Shown here in pieces: positions 20,587 through 31,494 of a DNA stretch of 64,000 nucleotides. Position numbers and translations under genes: made by a program. Origin of the DNA: Brettanomyces bruxellensis (lineage: Eukaryota > Ascomycota > Pichiomycetes > Pichiales > Pichiaceae); the NCBI RefSeq assembly GCF_011074885.1, contig NC_054688.1, positions 930,001-994,000 of the forward strand. Reading direction: 5' to 3'. The first letter of the stretch is position 1. The number at the start of each line of letters is the position of its first letter. A model generated the notes under the pieces. That model was not told the origin of the DNA. It saw nothing but the letters and a program-made list of their open reading frames with translations, and did not search any database.

Positions 20587-23500
20587 TGGGTCAATTGTGA
20601 ATATTCTTAGTTACAGGGGAATAAATAGCAGAGCTGAAGAAGTAGAAGAGATATATGAGAAAATTTGCAAGAAATTTGAATAACAGGGCGAACGGACAAA
20701 CAACAATTGAGGACGGTGAAGTTAATTAAATAACGACGAGCAGGCCCTGGTTCTATATTTATTTTATTTATTTGTAATGAATAAAGCTTTTTTTTCTCAT
20801 CTTGCTTCTGGAGAAATCCAAATCGGCAAACTAATATTTTGTAATTGGACAACACATGCAAGCCGTACTCCGGATCCCCAAAAAAAATTGAATAAAGAAG
20901 ATCAATAAACACAACGGCCCATGGGTATATATTAATTGATTTATTCAGATGCCTCATTCTGCGAACTATCCAGTCAGGTTATGTTAATTCGAGGCGCCAC
21001 CAAAAAAAAAAAAACATTATAATAATCTAAAAGAACAAAGGATTAATGGAGAAGCAAGGTGCGCTAACAATAGTAAACTCTAGAATGTAAAAATTAATGT
21101 TTAACTTATAGGCCAACAATTATTAGTAGGGATTTGCCCTGTGGGTTATGCCTTCTGGAATATGTGTTTCCCATGGGTGTAAAGACAATATATATAGAGC
21201 TCATGTTAATTACATAGGAATGCTCCTGCACGTGAAATAAAATCAGTAGCCGGTCCTAGTGTAGTCGTCAATGGGTACAAAAATAAGCACAGTTTTGCAA
21301 AACTAAGCAGAATACTATAAGAATGATAATTAAAGAAATCGTAAATCAAATACCTAGAAGGGAGGGTACGAGGATCATTTAATTCTTTAGCTGGAACCAG
21401 GAAATGTAAACATTGAAAATTAAAACGGGGAAAGGTAAACATATCCGGGATTGACAATACCTCAAACAGGGCCTCCGATCCCCTTGCGTTCGTATAGGCG
21501 ATACGAACGTGCAATTATAATACAGTTACAATTTCATGTGGGGAGAAATCACTACTTACAAAAATTCCTAATGAAGGTTAATCCAACAAATCGCTCGACT
21601 ACAACATCAAAAATTGAAAGCCCAATTATAATACAAACCACTCTGTACGACCAAAAGCAGTACAGTAGATAGTGTACCGAAAAAGCTAGCTTTGATCTGC
21701 ATCATCGTTGAGGATACATTTTGAAATACCATGTTCCAAATAATATTTTAACATCCTCGGAATTGTATTATTTGTCCCCACAATTCAGTATTTGAGACGT
21801 GATCGGCCACGTTTTTTTCATTTAACTTGCTTTAGGCTGTAGAAACAATCCGTGTTATTCATTAAGACTTTCTTTTCCCATATCAGGGCTGAATTTTCAT
21901 ATTATTCCGATGCAAAATTCATATCGATAAATTATCGGCCAATGACTTGTTTATAAACTAACTTTATGCGTAATTAGATCTGATCAAAGAGCAAGAAAAT
22001 AGTGCAAGTATATAAGATTGAGCTAATGTCAAGGTATTCTTTGCTAAACACGATGCGGTGTAACAAGAACCAGTTTAAAAATACACTGTTTTTTTTTGTG
22101 TAAAGAAGCACTGATTGAAATGTACTGCAGAATGACTCGCTAACTTTACATTGAATGACTTTATACACAACTATTGAGAAGTAGTTATATCTAAATCACC
22201 ATTTGAAGCATCTACAATAATTTCGGAAAGTCTTTTCGTATTTAGGTCTATAGAAAAGTTCGTGTCTAAACCCTCTATGCGGCCGACTGGTAGATCTGGG
22301 ATTAACAAGGTTCAAATCGAAAATGTTAATATTCTCTTTGAACACAATTAAAGGAGGATCAAAATGGTAGATATAGGTTCTCCTTATGACATCATCGCCT
22401 TGAATGACAAATTCATCTTCTCCATGAATCAGAGCTTTCCGACAAATTTCAGTAACTTCGTGCACATTATGTGCACAATTACTCAGAGCTCAAATATGCT
22501 ATCTAAAGGTAGTTTGATACATATTTCACACCTGGCTCTTTTGGTGGTACCCATATCATTAACTACTTAATGAAGATGCTCGTACAATATCTAGCAAATA
22601 ATACATTTTGTTTCATCCTAAAGATTTTATAGATAACATTGGAAATAAGAAAACCTTTAGAAAGAGGAGCAGGAGACGAACCAATATCTAAACGCTCTTT
22701 TGTACCAATAAACCTTGGAGGCTAAAGTAACATGTATCATTTTCTACTTAAATATTACATCCTTTACCAGTAGTTGGAGGTGGAACAATAAAGCAAAATA
22801 CTTATTATAGTAATAACCACTTTTCTAAACATTAACAAACTTGGGATCTAGCCTTGTCTAAAGCTTCATTCTGTTCGAGAAATAACAATTACTAATTATC
22901 ACAACATGAGACTAGATTGAATTAACGATCGCTTTTTTGTTTGCTTTAAAATAGTAGGACTCATTAAACGGTCTTGAGTGACAATCAAAGTCTCTTAGCA
23001 TTATCATATACGGTAATCAGTTTAAGGGCTTTCTATAAGAATATAAAGTAACCTTAAATGTCTTCTTTTTGCATTTTGAAGGGAGTTGTCATCTGTGGGC
23101 TTTAACTCATGAAATGCCATCGTTACAGTATATTTCAAGAAAAATAGTGTAAGCTTAATATTTTAAGCATATTCCGGAACGCCACAGTTTCACCATTTTG
23201 GTACTTATATTAATCTACTGCTTTCTCATAGTGGAACATCTATCAAATCACATGATTAGCATATTATACGCATATTTCAAGTCATAGGATAACAATAAAT
23301 AAACGGCTTCCTCATTAACATAGTGAAGTTTTATGAGGCAATCTAGTTGCATTCCACTTTTCCCACCCTACTCACGTCTATTTTTGTAAAAACGTGCATA
23401 CAACATACTCGTAATTATGATTAGAATAAAGACCTCAAATAATTCCACAAAGCGATTGTTATGGGTCAAGCTTACTATGTCATCAAAGTGACAGATCCAT

Positions 23501-23960
23501 ATAGGCTAAACAAATACAATTTAATGAAAAAAATTCAAGTTTAAAAATCCCTCGGAGATCTCTTGTTTCCTTGTTTAAAATGGATTCTCGCAAGGGACAA
23601 AGAAAAAGACCACATATATATTGAAATCGGGCAACGTATATTTTAAATAACATGATAAATATTTCATACATGTTACACTGTCTATATGACATAAGTGGAT
23701 GGAAAGCAACGCTTGTGAAAAAAAGTGTATTTTTATGCATATATTTGTGTGGCAACGATTAATGCCACCACCATTCCATTTGTAGAATCGAAGTGAGGAT
23801 TGGCTCAGTTGTGATTTGTTGTTCAAATATATATCATTTTCAACACATTACTACATCAGCATATCATCAATATATAATCAGGCGAAATAACTGTTTCAAT
23901 TAAGCCTGAATTAAATTTATTTTTGTAGTGATGACATTCAAGCAAGAATAGAATAGTAAG
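20587..23960. other. 3.4-kb gene-poor region between POR1 and the flavin monooxygenase
   Basis: Longest gap in the window apart from the repeat region. The first few hundred bases must hold the POR1 promoter and the last few hundred the monooxygenase promoter. Between them I see only short frames, an A run at about 21002-21013, a 9-bp hairpin (21487-21495/21501-21509, loop AGGCG) and one possible decayed coding segment at 22196-22560. No tRNA with recognisable A and B boxes was found. Confidence 0.5.
22196..22560 (-). pseudogene. Possible decayed coding segment, unknown family
   Basis: On the minus strand an open frame of 89 codons (22196-22465) lacks an ATG. Immediately upstream another frame carries G-T-T-K-R-A-R-C-E-I-C-I-K-L-P, which would join it if one base were shifted near 22490. 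The composition looks protein-like (H-E-V-T-E-I-C-R-K-A-L-I-H-G-E-D-E-F), but I recognise no family. It could be the relic of a lost gene or chance. Confidence 0.2.
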
Positions 23961-25544
23961 ATGGTCGAACCAACACACGAAAAAAGAGTTAAATCCATTG
24001 CCATCATTGGAGGTGGACCATCAGGAATTGCGACACTTTATGATCTTACAAGAGCATTGAAAAATGGAACTTCATTGTATGGCTCCAAATATATAAGGAG
24101 TTATGAACAAAGAAAAGAGGTCGCTTTTGACAAAATTGTCCTTTTCGAAAGAAATCAATTCACCGGAGGAGTATGGTGTCGGAAAACTAGAGGAAATTTT
24201 AACAGTGATCCTGCTGTTCCAGAATTATCTTTACAAAAGGAATTGACAAATCCGGATAATATTTTCGTGAAAGCTTTGATCAGTAGGGAATTGAAGAAAA
24301 AGCTATCGTCATCTTCATTTAATCACCCAATTGAAGTAAAGAAGCAAGGTGGAGAACCTGAGGATTTGTATCAATGGAAATCATCCGCTGCTTATGAAAA
24401 ACTCTTTACCAATGTTCCTAACAAATACATGAGTTTTTCTTTTGACCCATTGAGTTCTAAGCAACTAGTTGATTTAGAGCTTCGCTATAAAAAAATTGCA
24501 GGGTTTGAATCAGCAGATGATGTCGGAAATTACCTAGATGATGTGTTAAGGAATAACGATCTTACAAGATATGTTCGTCGTGCATCAAATGTTGAGAGGG
24601 TAACAAAACTACCTACAGGAAAATGGAGACTTTTTATTCGACAGAGTATCAAAAAGACCGACAATTCTGTTGATCTATGGTATCAAGAAAATTTTGATGC
24701 TGTTGTTATTGCAAATGGTAAGACTGTTCCCATTGTTCCGTCATTTAAAGGTTTTAACGAATTTTATGAGAAGACAAAGGAAAAAATCTGGATAACCCTT
24801 GCCAAATCCTTGAAAGATCCAACAAAACTGAAGAAAGCAAAGAAGATATTAATCGTGGGTTCTTCTGTTTCTGCTGTGGATCTTATACAATACGCCTTTC
24901 CTAGAAACTTGGACAAACCCTCTGTGTTCATCTCTAGACGTTCGGAAAATCATGCAGGTCGTGATTGGGCAGATTTCTGCACACACACACGAGGAATCAC
25001 TTCGAAACCCGAAATTGATCACTTCAATGCAGCAGAGGAGAGCATTGTATTTAAGGACGGTACTGTTGAAAAGGGATTCGATACAGTGATTATATGTACA
25101 GGATATCACATGTATTATCCATTTCTAGAGTCCGATTATTTAAAGTCACATTCGAATGCATTGAAATTTTATGATTATACATTTTCCATAGATGATCCAA
25201 CTCTCGCACTAGTTGGAAATACATATGCCGCATTCATATTTAATCGTGTTGAAGCACAGGCTGCAGCACTAGCTGGCGTCTGGTCTGGACAAAAACAGCT
25301 TCCGATAACAAGTGTGCAATTAGATTGGTACAATACTGAATTTCCAAAGCCTTTGAGGACATATAGCGTTGCGGAACATTTCATTAGACCATTAGAAAGG
25401 TATTTCTTGAAGGGAAGAAAGAATCCTTTGGATGTTGAAGGAAAAAGAGATCATGTTGCTGACTTAGGTTTGTCTCGATCCAATTTACAAATCATTTTTA
25501 ACAAAATTAGAAGAGGTGAACTAAAGACTGAGGAACTTATTTAA
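23961..25544 (+). CDS. Flavin-containing monooxygenase-like protein
   Basis: FAD/NADPH-dependent oxygenase-type protein of 527 residues. An FAD fold I-A-I-I-G-G-G-P-S-G-I-A lies at about residues 13-24. G-G-V-W-C at about 69-73 corresponds to the family G-G-x-W segment. A second dinucleotide fold I-L-I-V-G-S-S-V-S-A lies near residue 297, and I-I-C-T-G-Y near residue 376 matches the family T-G-Y motif. The FMO fingerprint F-x-G-x-x-x-H appears degenerate here (F-K-G-F-N-E-F). Yeast Fmo1 (432 residues) oxidises thiols and helps fold disulfide proteins in the ER. This protein is longer and may have another substrate. Its proximity to sulfur-related genes downstream is suggestive only. Confidence 0.85.
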   Translation: MVEPTHEKRVKSIAIIGGGPSGIATLYDLTRALKNGTSLYGSKYIRSYEQRKEVAFDKIVLFERNQFTGGVWCRKTRGNFNSDPAVPELSLQKELTNPDNIFVKALISRELKKKLSSSSFNHPIEVKKQGGEPEDLYQWKSSAAYEKLFTNVPNKYMSFSFDPLSSKQLVDLELRYKKIAGFESADDVGNYLDDVLRNNDLTRYVRRASNVERVTKLPTGKWRLFIRQSIKKTDNSVDLWYQENFDAVVIANGKTVPIVPSFKGFNEFYEKTKEKIWITLAKSLKDPTKLKKAKKILIVGSSVSAVDLIQYAFPRNLDKPSVFISRRSENHAGRDWADFCTHTRGITSKPEIDHFNAAEESIVFKDGTVEKGFDTVIICTGYHMYYPFLESDYLKSHSNALKFYDYTFSIDDPTLALVGNTYAAFIFNRVEAQAAALAGVWSGQKQLPITSVQLDWYNTEFPKPLRTYSVAEHFIRPLERYFLKGRKNPLDVEGKRDHVADLGLSRSNLQIIFNKIRRGELKTEELI

Positions 25545-25808
25545 ATGTTATCTGTCTCCTTTTCAAATACATACTTTCTACTTAACCATTCTATTTTTCT
25601 TTAATTTTAAACCAACTTCAACTTACTACTTTACTGATGGAACCATTTATACTCCATTTAAAAATTAAACCTACAAGGCATTATTAATGCAATGAATTTA
25701 CTTCATATTTTTTATAGTAATGAATTTGCATTATGATAAAATGGAAGATATATTGTGAAAGTACATAATTTGATAAGTATACCGGCAAGTATTAATATGT
25801 CGGTAAAC

Positions 25809-27092
25809 TTAGTTGACAATGTACTTTTTCAAAGGTCTAAGCCGTTTGACAGCTTCCTCCAAAACATCGTCTGTCTTACAAATTGCGAACCGAAGGCAAT
25901 CTTCGATCATGTGACCATCCTCAGGCAAGTAGAAAACAGAAGGAGGAATAGCAACCACACCAAATTCCTTTATGAGCCAATAGGCAAGCTTAAAGTCTCT
26001 TTTCTGATCCTTGATGTCATCAGGATACTCGAAGTCTTGTGGAATCTTCACTTTCTTGAAGTTAACAAGCAAATAGTATCCACCTGAAGCTATAGTGTAT
26101 GGTATATTAAGTTCGTCAAAAATGCTGTTGAATATTTCGTATTTGTGAGTGTAGTCAGCCTTCATTTTAGCAAAGTAACCATTCGTATTGGCAACATCAA
26201 AAGCTGATGCAACGGCTTCCTGTAGTGGTGCTGGAGTTGAGAAGCAAATTCTAGTGTGGGCTGCGGTAATTGGTGGAATTATTTCCTTATCGGCAATCAC
26301 CCATCCAATTCTCCAACCTGTTGCCGCAAAGGTCTTACCAGCAGATCCGACGGTAATTGTTCTACGTGCAATCAAGGGACTGATGAGAGACATTCTTGTA
26401 AGCTTTGGTTCAAAGAATAAGTTCTCATACACCTCATCTGAAAGAACATAAAAGTTGTGCTTGACGGCGAGGTCACCGATACGTTTTAACTCTTCATTGT
26501 TGAAAACTTTTCCAACAGGGTTGTATGGACTGTTTATCACGATCATCTTGGTCTTTGGAGTAATAGCCTTCTCCAATCCTTCCCAGTCAATGGTCCACTC
26601 ATCACCAGTGACCGTTCTTTCACCGAAATCAGCTGGTGGAAATAGCTTGACATAAACGACCTTTCCACCTGCCATCTCAATATTAGGAATATACTGGTCA
26701 AAGAAAGGCTGGAAAACAATAACCTCATCTCCACGTTCCAGAAGCCCAACGAAAACTGCCAACATTCCTTCATTAGCTCCAGTTGTAACCTGAACCTCAT
26801 CCGTACTCAATTGTTTGCCTAATCTTTTTGAAAAGGTCTCAGCAAGAACCTTCAAAAGATGTGGCCTACCCCTGGCATGAGCATATTGATTGAACATTGG
26901 GACGTCTAATGCATCCTTAGCAGCCTTAATGGCAAAATCAGGTGGAGAGTATGAGAAGAAACCTTGCCCCAAATTCACAATCTTGGATCCACTTTCCTTC
27001 TCCTGAGCTGCTGCGGTCTCATTGATAAAAGACCAGATATCTTTTCCTCCAAGCTTAAAGTAATGGTTGTATCCTGGTAAGTCGGACTTCAT
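25809..27092 (-). CDS. BNA3: Kynurenine aminotransferase (cysteine-S-conjugate beta-lyase family)
   Basis: PLP-dependent class I aminotransferase converting kynurenine to kynurenate and probably acting on several amino acids. The 427 residues match yeast Bna3 (444) from end to end. Visible blocks are the N-terminal N-L-G-Q-G-F-F-S-Y-S-P-P, T-T-G-A-N-E-G, F-Q-P-F-F-D-Q-Y-I-P-N-I-E and N-S-P-Y-N-P-V-G-K-V-F. Then come S-D-E-V-Y-E-N-L and the PLP loop V-G-S-A-G-K-T-F-A-A-T-G-W-R-I-G-W with Lys253. The C-terminus R-F-A-I-C-K-T-D-D is conserved. The yeast protein has an N-terminal extension with mitochondrial character, which is shorter here. Confidence 0.95.
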   Translation of the reverse strand: MKSDLPGYNHYFKLGGKDIWSFINETAAAQEKESGSKIVNLGQGFFSYSPPDFAIKAAKDALDVPMFNQYAHARGRPHLLKVLAETFSKRLGKQLSTDEVQVTTGANEGMLAVFVGLLERGDEVIVFQPFFDQYIPNIEMAGGKVVYVKLFPPADFGERTVTGDEWTIDWEGLEKAITPKTKMIVINSPYNPVGKVFNNEELKRIGDLAVKHNFYVLSDEVYENLFFEPKLTRMSLISPLIARRTITVGSAGKTFAATGWRIGWVIADKEIIPPITAAHTRICFSTPAPLQEAVASAFDVANTNGYFAKMKADYTHKYEIFNSIFDELNIPYTIASGGYYLLVNFKKVKIPQDFEYPDDIKDQKRDFKLAYWLIKEFGVVAIPPSVFYLPEDGHMIEDCLRFAICKTDDVLEEAVKRLRPLKKYIVN

Positions 27093-28004
27093 ATTGTTAG
27101 TGTCACACCTCTGTTGCGTTTAGCGAATAGGAAAACCAGAACGTCAAGAAGAACAGTCTAAACAAGGTATACAAGAGGGTTATAGAAGTATCGGAATATA
27201 TTGATACAACTTAACCAAGAACCGGAAAAAATTAGGAAAAAATAAAAAAATCGTTGGGGTCGAAAATGAAAATATATGAGATATAAGCGGAAAAGATATC
27301 TGAATTTCTTTGCAGCCCTATCGATTCCTCTCCTTTGCATTGTGCTAATTCTCTGGATTATCCTGACTCATTCGGAGGAGGGGGCCACAGCACCAAATTT
27401 TTGTTTGTGTCTGTCCATCTCCACAATTTTCTTTAGTCTGCGGATCATCCGCAAAGATAGAGAAAGAAAAAAAAATATGTGTATCTGTTGGTACCTGAAT
27501 AGTCGATATTACTATTTTTTTCTCCAACAGACGCCATCAACATGAAAACCATATTTTCCCAATTTGTAACTGTGGCTCAGTAACACAGTTCAATCTTTGG
27601 AAGATTCATGCAGACCGAGTTTTCTGTGAAAACATGTATGATTTCCCCTATTTTGGTATTGGCAGAACAATCAACATTAAAAGGAGCAGATTGGGATAAA
27701 AACATAATATTATTCCCGTAGTTTAATAAGTCAATATATTGTTAAACTCCGTACGGATTTAGGAAGATACATTGTGTTAGGGATTGACAGCACACCATAT
27801 TTTATTCCTTTACCAGAAATAGTTGTTTTTACAGTGGAAACTACAATAGAGAAGCACTAGATCTCAAACATGCAAAGTAAAATAAATAGAAATAAATAAA
27901 TAAACGATATGTCAGCACATAAGTATCTTGTGTGGCTCAATGGGGATGACATATTTGAAATTTCGCACTTTAACCCTAGCCCCCAAATACATTCTCGAAG
28001 AATA
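27093..28004. other. Intergenic, BNA3 promoter side
   Basis: Upstream region of BNA3 and 3' region of the permease gene. It contains one GCCACAG (27384-27390, CTGTGGC on the BNA3 strand), a Met31/32-like core that could be chance. Short frames (e.g. 27276-27545) do not look like genes. Confidence 0.45.
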
Positions 28005-29594
28005 TCAAAACTTAACGGGTAAGATTTCGACAGTTTCTTGTGTGACATGATTCTCTGCATTACTATCCTCAATTTCCGAAGTTCCATTCGTTTGCAACTC
28101 ATGCCTATGTCCCGAATATTTTTGACAGAACCGGTAGTCGTAATGATCGAAAATCCAACAAGCAACGTAGAAAACATTGGTCATGACCACAATCACCAAA
28201 TTTGCAATGTAACCACCCTTGAAACGAGGCGAGTATTTCACGTTATACTGTATTGGGACGGCCCATGCATTTGTGGCGTAGGAGCACACCTGCATTATGG
28301 AAAGAACCAATGCTTTCTTTTCAACATTATCCTTACAGAGGGTAGCAGCCCAGGAAAAAATTGGCTGTGACATTCCATCATACAAGACATGCTGTAAGAA
28401 AAATGCCGAAATTCGCACGTTGTGGGAACAATTCCATATAACAAGAATTATTGCAGCATAGTAAGTAATGGGGAACACTATCGCGGCCACTTTCAACTTT
28501 CCAATACTTTTAACTAAAGGAGAAAGTATAAGATCTGAACCAAGGCCAATAAACCACATGTAAGCATCCCAGTTTGTCACATCAGCAGTAGAATACCACT
28601 GCGGCTTAGATTTCATGTATAACTTTGCACCATTCGAGTAAAGAGTCATGTGATGAAAAGTCCATAAAAAGCTGCAAATATACACCTGCCAAGTAGTGAG
28701 TGTTTCGACTATCGACTTTTTAGTAAACTTCTCCGGATTTGCTTGAACACCACGTAGTCTTTTCCGAGCAAAAATCATATCATCTTCGGTGAATAGTCCG
28801 AACTTTTTGCAAGAAGTTGGAATACCCGGAAATAAAAAGAAGCCATATATGACAATTCCCATAGTTATAATTGCATCGATAATAAATTGCCATCTCCACC
28901 CTGCAAGGCCTCCAACACCTGACAAGCTTTCAAGAGTTCTAGTTTGTAGAAGACCGCTGCTTGCGGAACCAGCAACAGCAAATGCCCCGTAGATGCCAGC
29001 TCGTTTGAAAAGTTCGTCCTCCGTTAAGTAGCTACTGAAAACAACATATGACGCCGGATACGAACATGCTTCAAACACACCAATGAAAAATCTAATAGCA
29101 TAAACCTGTTGGGGAGTCTGCACAAAAGCATTTGCAAGAGTGAGCATTCCCCATACAAATTCGCAACCAATAAGCAAATATCTGGAATACTTTGGCCTGG
29201 TTATGCACAATGTTATGGGAATTTGAAATAGCACATATCCAACCGTGTACATAGTGTTGAAGTAGTTTAGCTCATTTCCCGTAACATTGATATCCTCCTT
29301 CATTCCAGAGACATAAGCTGCACCAATATTCATATTGTCCAAGTATTTCGTGTAAAACGAAGCGCCCAAAAATAGGAGAACTGAAACATCAAACTTTATC
29401 AGAAAATTTCTTTCATAGGGACTGTAATAGGAGGGGTATAAATTAAAGTATTCCCAAAATTTCAGCTTTTTCAAACCTTTCTTTTGATCTTTAGGCCTTC
29501 TGGATCTATCAATATCTTTATTAATATAATCATTTTTAAATTCTGAAGGATCATCTAACCTAATAAAATTCCATATGTTTGACACCAAGCCCAT
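28005..29594 (-). CDS. MFS transporter, Dal5/allantoate permease family (Seo1/Fen2-like)
   Basis: Major-facilitator anion:cation symporter of 529 residues with about 12 membrane spans (first near residue 68, last near 490). Characteristic family segments are K-Y-L-D-N-M-N-I-G-A-A-Y-V-S-G-M-K-E-D, R-F-F-I-G-V-F-E-A, and G-L-A-G-W-R-W-Q-F-I-I-D-A. Yeast relatives carry allantoate (Dal5), pantothenate (Fen2), biotin (Vht1) or are linked to sulfur compounds (Seo1). The substrate cannot be read from sequence. The neighbouring gene at 30053-31357, on the same strand, is a sulfonate dioxygenase, so a sulfonate or other organosulfur anion is a reasonable inference. A TATA box lies at 29701-29709 and a CTGTGGC core at 29845-29851. 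Confidence 0.85.
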   Translation of the reverse strand: MGLVSNIWNFIRLDDPSEFKNDYINKDIDRSRRPKDQKKGLKKLKFWEYFNLYPSYYSPYERNFLIKFDVSVLLFLGASFYTKYLDNMNIGAAYVSGMKEDINVTGNELNYFNTMYTVGYVLFQIPITLCITRPKYSRYLLIGCEFVWGMLTLANAFVQTPQQVYAIRFFIGVFEACSYPASYVVFSSYLTEDELFKRAGIYGAFAVAGSASSGLLQTRTLESLSGVGGLAGWRWQFIIDAIITMGIVIYGFFLFPGIPTSCKKFGLFTEDDMIFARKRLRGVQANPEKFTKKSIVETLTTWQVYICSFLWTFHHMTLYSNGAKLYMKSKPQWYSTADVTNWDAYMWFIGLGSDLILSPLVKSIGKLKVAAIVFPITYYAAIILVIWNCSHNVRISAFFLQHVLYDGMSQPIFSWAATLCKDNVEKKALVLSIMQVCSYATNAWAVPIQYNVKYSPRFKGGYIANLVIVVMTNVFYVACWIFDHYDYRFCQKYSGHRHELQTNGTSEIEDSNAENHVTQETVEILPVKF

Positions 29595-29700
29595 ATTTGT
29601 GATTATTGATGTAGCTGCGCTTTATTTTATTGTGACTTATTGCCGAATTAACAAAACCAAAGAGTTTGAATTGATTTAATTTGGTGCTCACTTATATCCC

Positions 29701-29709
29701 CCTTATATA
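29701..29709 (-). promoter_or_regulatory. TATA box of the permease gene
   Basis: The minus strand reads ATATATAAGG here, about 110 bp upstream of the ATG at 29594. Confidence 0.5.
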
Positions 29710-29844
29710 TCAATAAAAGCAACTCGGGAGATAAATAACTCTTACTGCATTAACAATAAAAATGTGGTTTCATGCAACACATTCGGTAGAGCGCATTGTA
29801 GTATCATTTTGAATGTAAATTATGAGTTGCAACCAAAATTCGAA

Positions 29845-29851
29845 GCCACAG
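29845..29851 (-). promoter_or_regulatory. Met31/Met32-like site (CTGTGGC) upstream of the permease
   Basis: GCCACAG on the plus strand, CTGTGGC on the gene strand, about 250 bp upstream of the start codon. CTGTGG is the core of the sulfur-regulatory Met31/Met32 sites in baker's yeast. Function here is inferred. Confidence 0.35.
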
Positions 29852-30052
29852 CTACATTCCATTTCCTTGAGACATCACTATCTTACCACAAATGTGTGTA
29901 AGGACAAATAACATGTTTAAGCATAATACAACTGACAAGTGTTGATTTCATAAAAATATATTCAATAAATTGATCATCGATATAAATAAAAAGGGAGAAA
30001 TAGTCACGGTGAAGAAAAAAATAAATGAACAAAGTTATTTAAGGCTACTTAA

Positions 30053-31357
30053 TTATTTATCAGCTGTAATGGGCAATCCCAATGCCTCTCGTTGAGATTT
30101 TGAATTTGGGTCAAAGTAAGGAATTTCCGCCAAAGATGTGACCCTCGTACCATGTCTTGGCTCCAAACCTTCATGATCCCAAATATTTCGATGCTGAGTA
30201 GATCTGTTATCCCAAATAGCCGAGGTACCGTAACCTGGGTCTGATTTCCAATTAAATCTAACTTGAATATCAGCATTCTTTTCGTAAACGTCAAATAAAT
30301 AATTCAAAATAACATCAGATTCCACAGGAGTCAAACCGACAATTCTCTTGGTCATAGATCTATTTACAAACAAATATTTCCATCCAGTAGCTGGATGGGT
30401 TCTGACTATTGGATGAATTCGTTCAATAAATCTGTTTTCACCGAAAGGATCTGCCCTGTCCACATACTTATTGTAGGAAGTATAGACTGCTTTCTTGCCA
30501 TCCAAAAACTTCTTCATTTCTTCCGAAAGCTTGTCGTAAGCAGCATAACCAGAAGCCCACATTGTATCACCACCGACATCAGGAATAGCATCTAAATGAA
30601 GGTGTGTAATTCCAGCCGGTTGCTTTTCATGAACCAAGTCGGTATGCCATGCTTGGTTACCGACGGAACCGTACCTAACGATATCGAAATTACCATCATT
30701 ACAGTTCTTAAAGTTGATGTCCATTCCTTTTTTCTGCCAATAATCAACCCAGATAACAGTAACGCCCGGTAGTCCAGGAACGTGAGGTGCTTGTGGGTGA
30801 ACTTCAACATTACCCCAATATTCACCAAGTTCCTTCTGCTTTCTAGGAGGAAGCTTTTGGTTACGGAAAAAAACGACACCCCTTTTTTCAACCAAGAGTG
30901 CAAGTTCGTCTTTTTGCTTATCAGTTAAATCCTTTAACTGAAGACCGACAATTTCGGTTCCAATATGTTTAGTCAGATCATGAATTCCAGTAGCTGCCTT
31001 GAGTAAAGATTTTGTTTCCGGATCAGCTCCTTTACCACGTTCAACGTATGGTAACTCATGATTTCTAATAGCAAAGGCCTGATCAAGGTAAACTGGTATT
31101 TCGGATCTAGGCGGAATTTCTGGATATCCTCTGGACAGATCAATGTTGTCATCTTCCAATCTTTTCCTGGTACTTTTTGGCAAAAGGTTCAAACCCTCGA
31201 TGTCTTGACCAGTTGAAAAAGCAGGAGCCTGAATTGCTCGAGTAATATTTAAGTCCTTATCAGTTCTAATAAGATGTTCAATCTCTTTGTCCACTGGAAG
31301 ATGCAAAATGCCGTCACCCTTAACATGGTTTTCTTGAACAAATGTTGAAGAAGACAT
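30053..31357 (-). CDS. JLP1: TauD/JLP1-type sulfonate alpha-ketoglutarate dioxygenase, copy A
   Basis: Fe(II)/alpha-ketoglutarate dioxygenase that oxidises an alkylsulfonate (taurine, isethionate or similar) to an aldehyde plus sulfite, releasing usable sulfur. It has 434 residues; yeast Jlp1 is 412. Facial triad: W-H-T-D-L-V-H gives the His and Asp, and the distal His is in S-T-Q-H-R-N-I-W. The co-substrate Arg is in P-R-H-G-T-R-V-T-S-L. The gene is closely related to, and inverted relative to, copy B at 35181-36494, with nucleotide-identical tracts (for example 30191-30328). A TATA box lies at 31487-31494 on its strand. The two copies differ mostly in the N-terminal 100 residues and in residues around the active-site loop, so they may prefer different sulfonates. 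Confidence 0.92.
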   Translation of the reverse strand: MSSSTFVQENHVKGDGILHLPVDKEIEHLIRTDKDLNITRAIQAPAFSTGQDIEGLNLLPKSTRKRLEDDNIDLSRGYPEIPPRSEIPVYLDQAFAIRNHELPYVERGKGADPETKSLLKAATGIHDLTKHIGTEIVGLQLKDLTDKQKDELALLVEKRGVVFFRNQKLPPRKQKELGEYWGNVEVHPQAPHVPGLPGVTVIWVDYWQKKGMDINFKNCNDGNFDIVRYGSVGNQAWHTDLVHEKQPAGITHLHLDAIPDVGGDTMWASGYAAYDKLSEEMKKFLDGKKAVYTSYNKYVDRADPFGENRFIERIHPIVRTHPATGWKYLFVNRSMTKRIVGLTPVESDVILNYLFDVYEKNADIQVRFNWKSDPGYGTSAIWDNRSTQHRNIWDHEGLEPRHGTRVTSLAEIPYFDPNSKSQREALGLPITADK

Positions 31358-31486
31358 TTTTAATTTTTATTTCTTATTTCTTTGTAGTTGTTACTATTGG
31401 TCTATCGAGTACAGTAAATTCACAGCCACCATTTTAATGTGAAGAGTAATTGCAAAAACGTAAAAACTTGATATTCGTTGACAACC

Positions 31487-31494
31487 CTTATATA
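31487..31494 (-). promoter_or_regulatory. TATA box of dioxygenase copy A
   Basis: TATATAAG on the minus strand, about 130 bp upstream of the start codon at 31357. Confidence 0.5.

Larger units (their letters stand above)
29595..30052. other. Intergenic, permease promoter
   Basis: Upstream of the permease (minus strand) and downstream of the first dioxygenase. It holds the permease TATA box (29701-29709) and a CTGTGGC element. Confidence 0.55.

Noticed and set aside
21461..21515. Possible tRNA or structured RNA
   Set aside because: A 9-bp hairpin (21487-21509) is present, but no B box, acceptor stem or terminator could be assembled on either strand.
27276..27545. 89-codon frame with a hydrophobic segment
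   Set aside because: Lies in the BNA3 promoter and has low-complexity Lys/Arg and Phe/Tyr runs. No promoter or homology is apparent.
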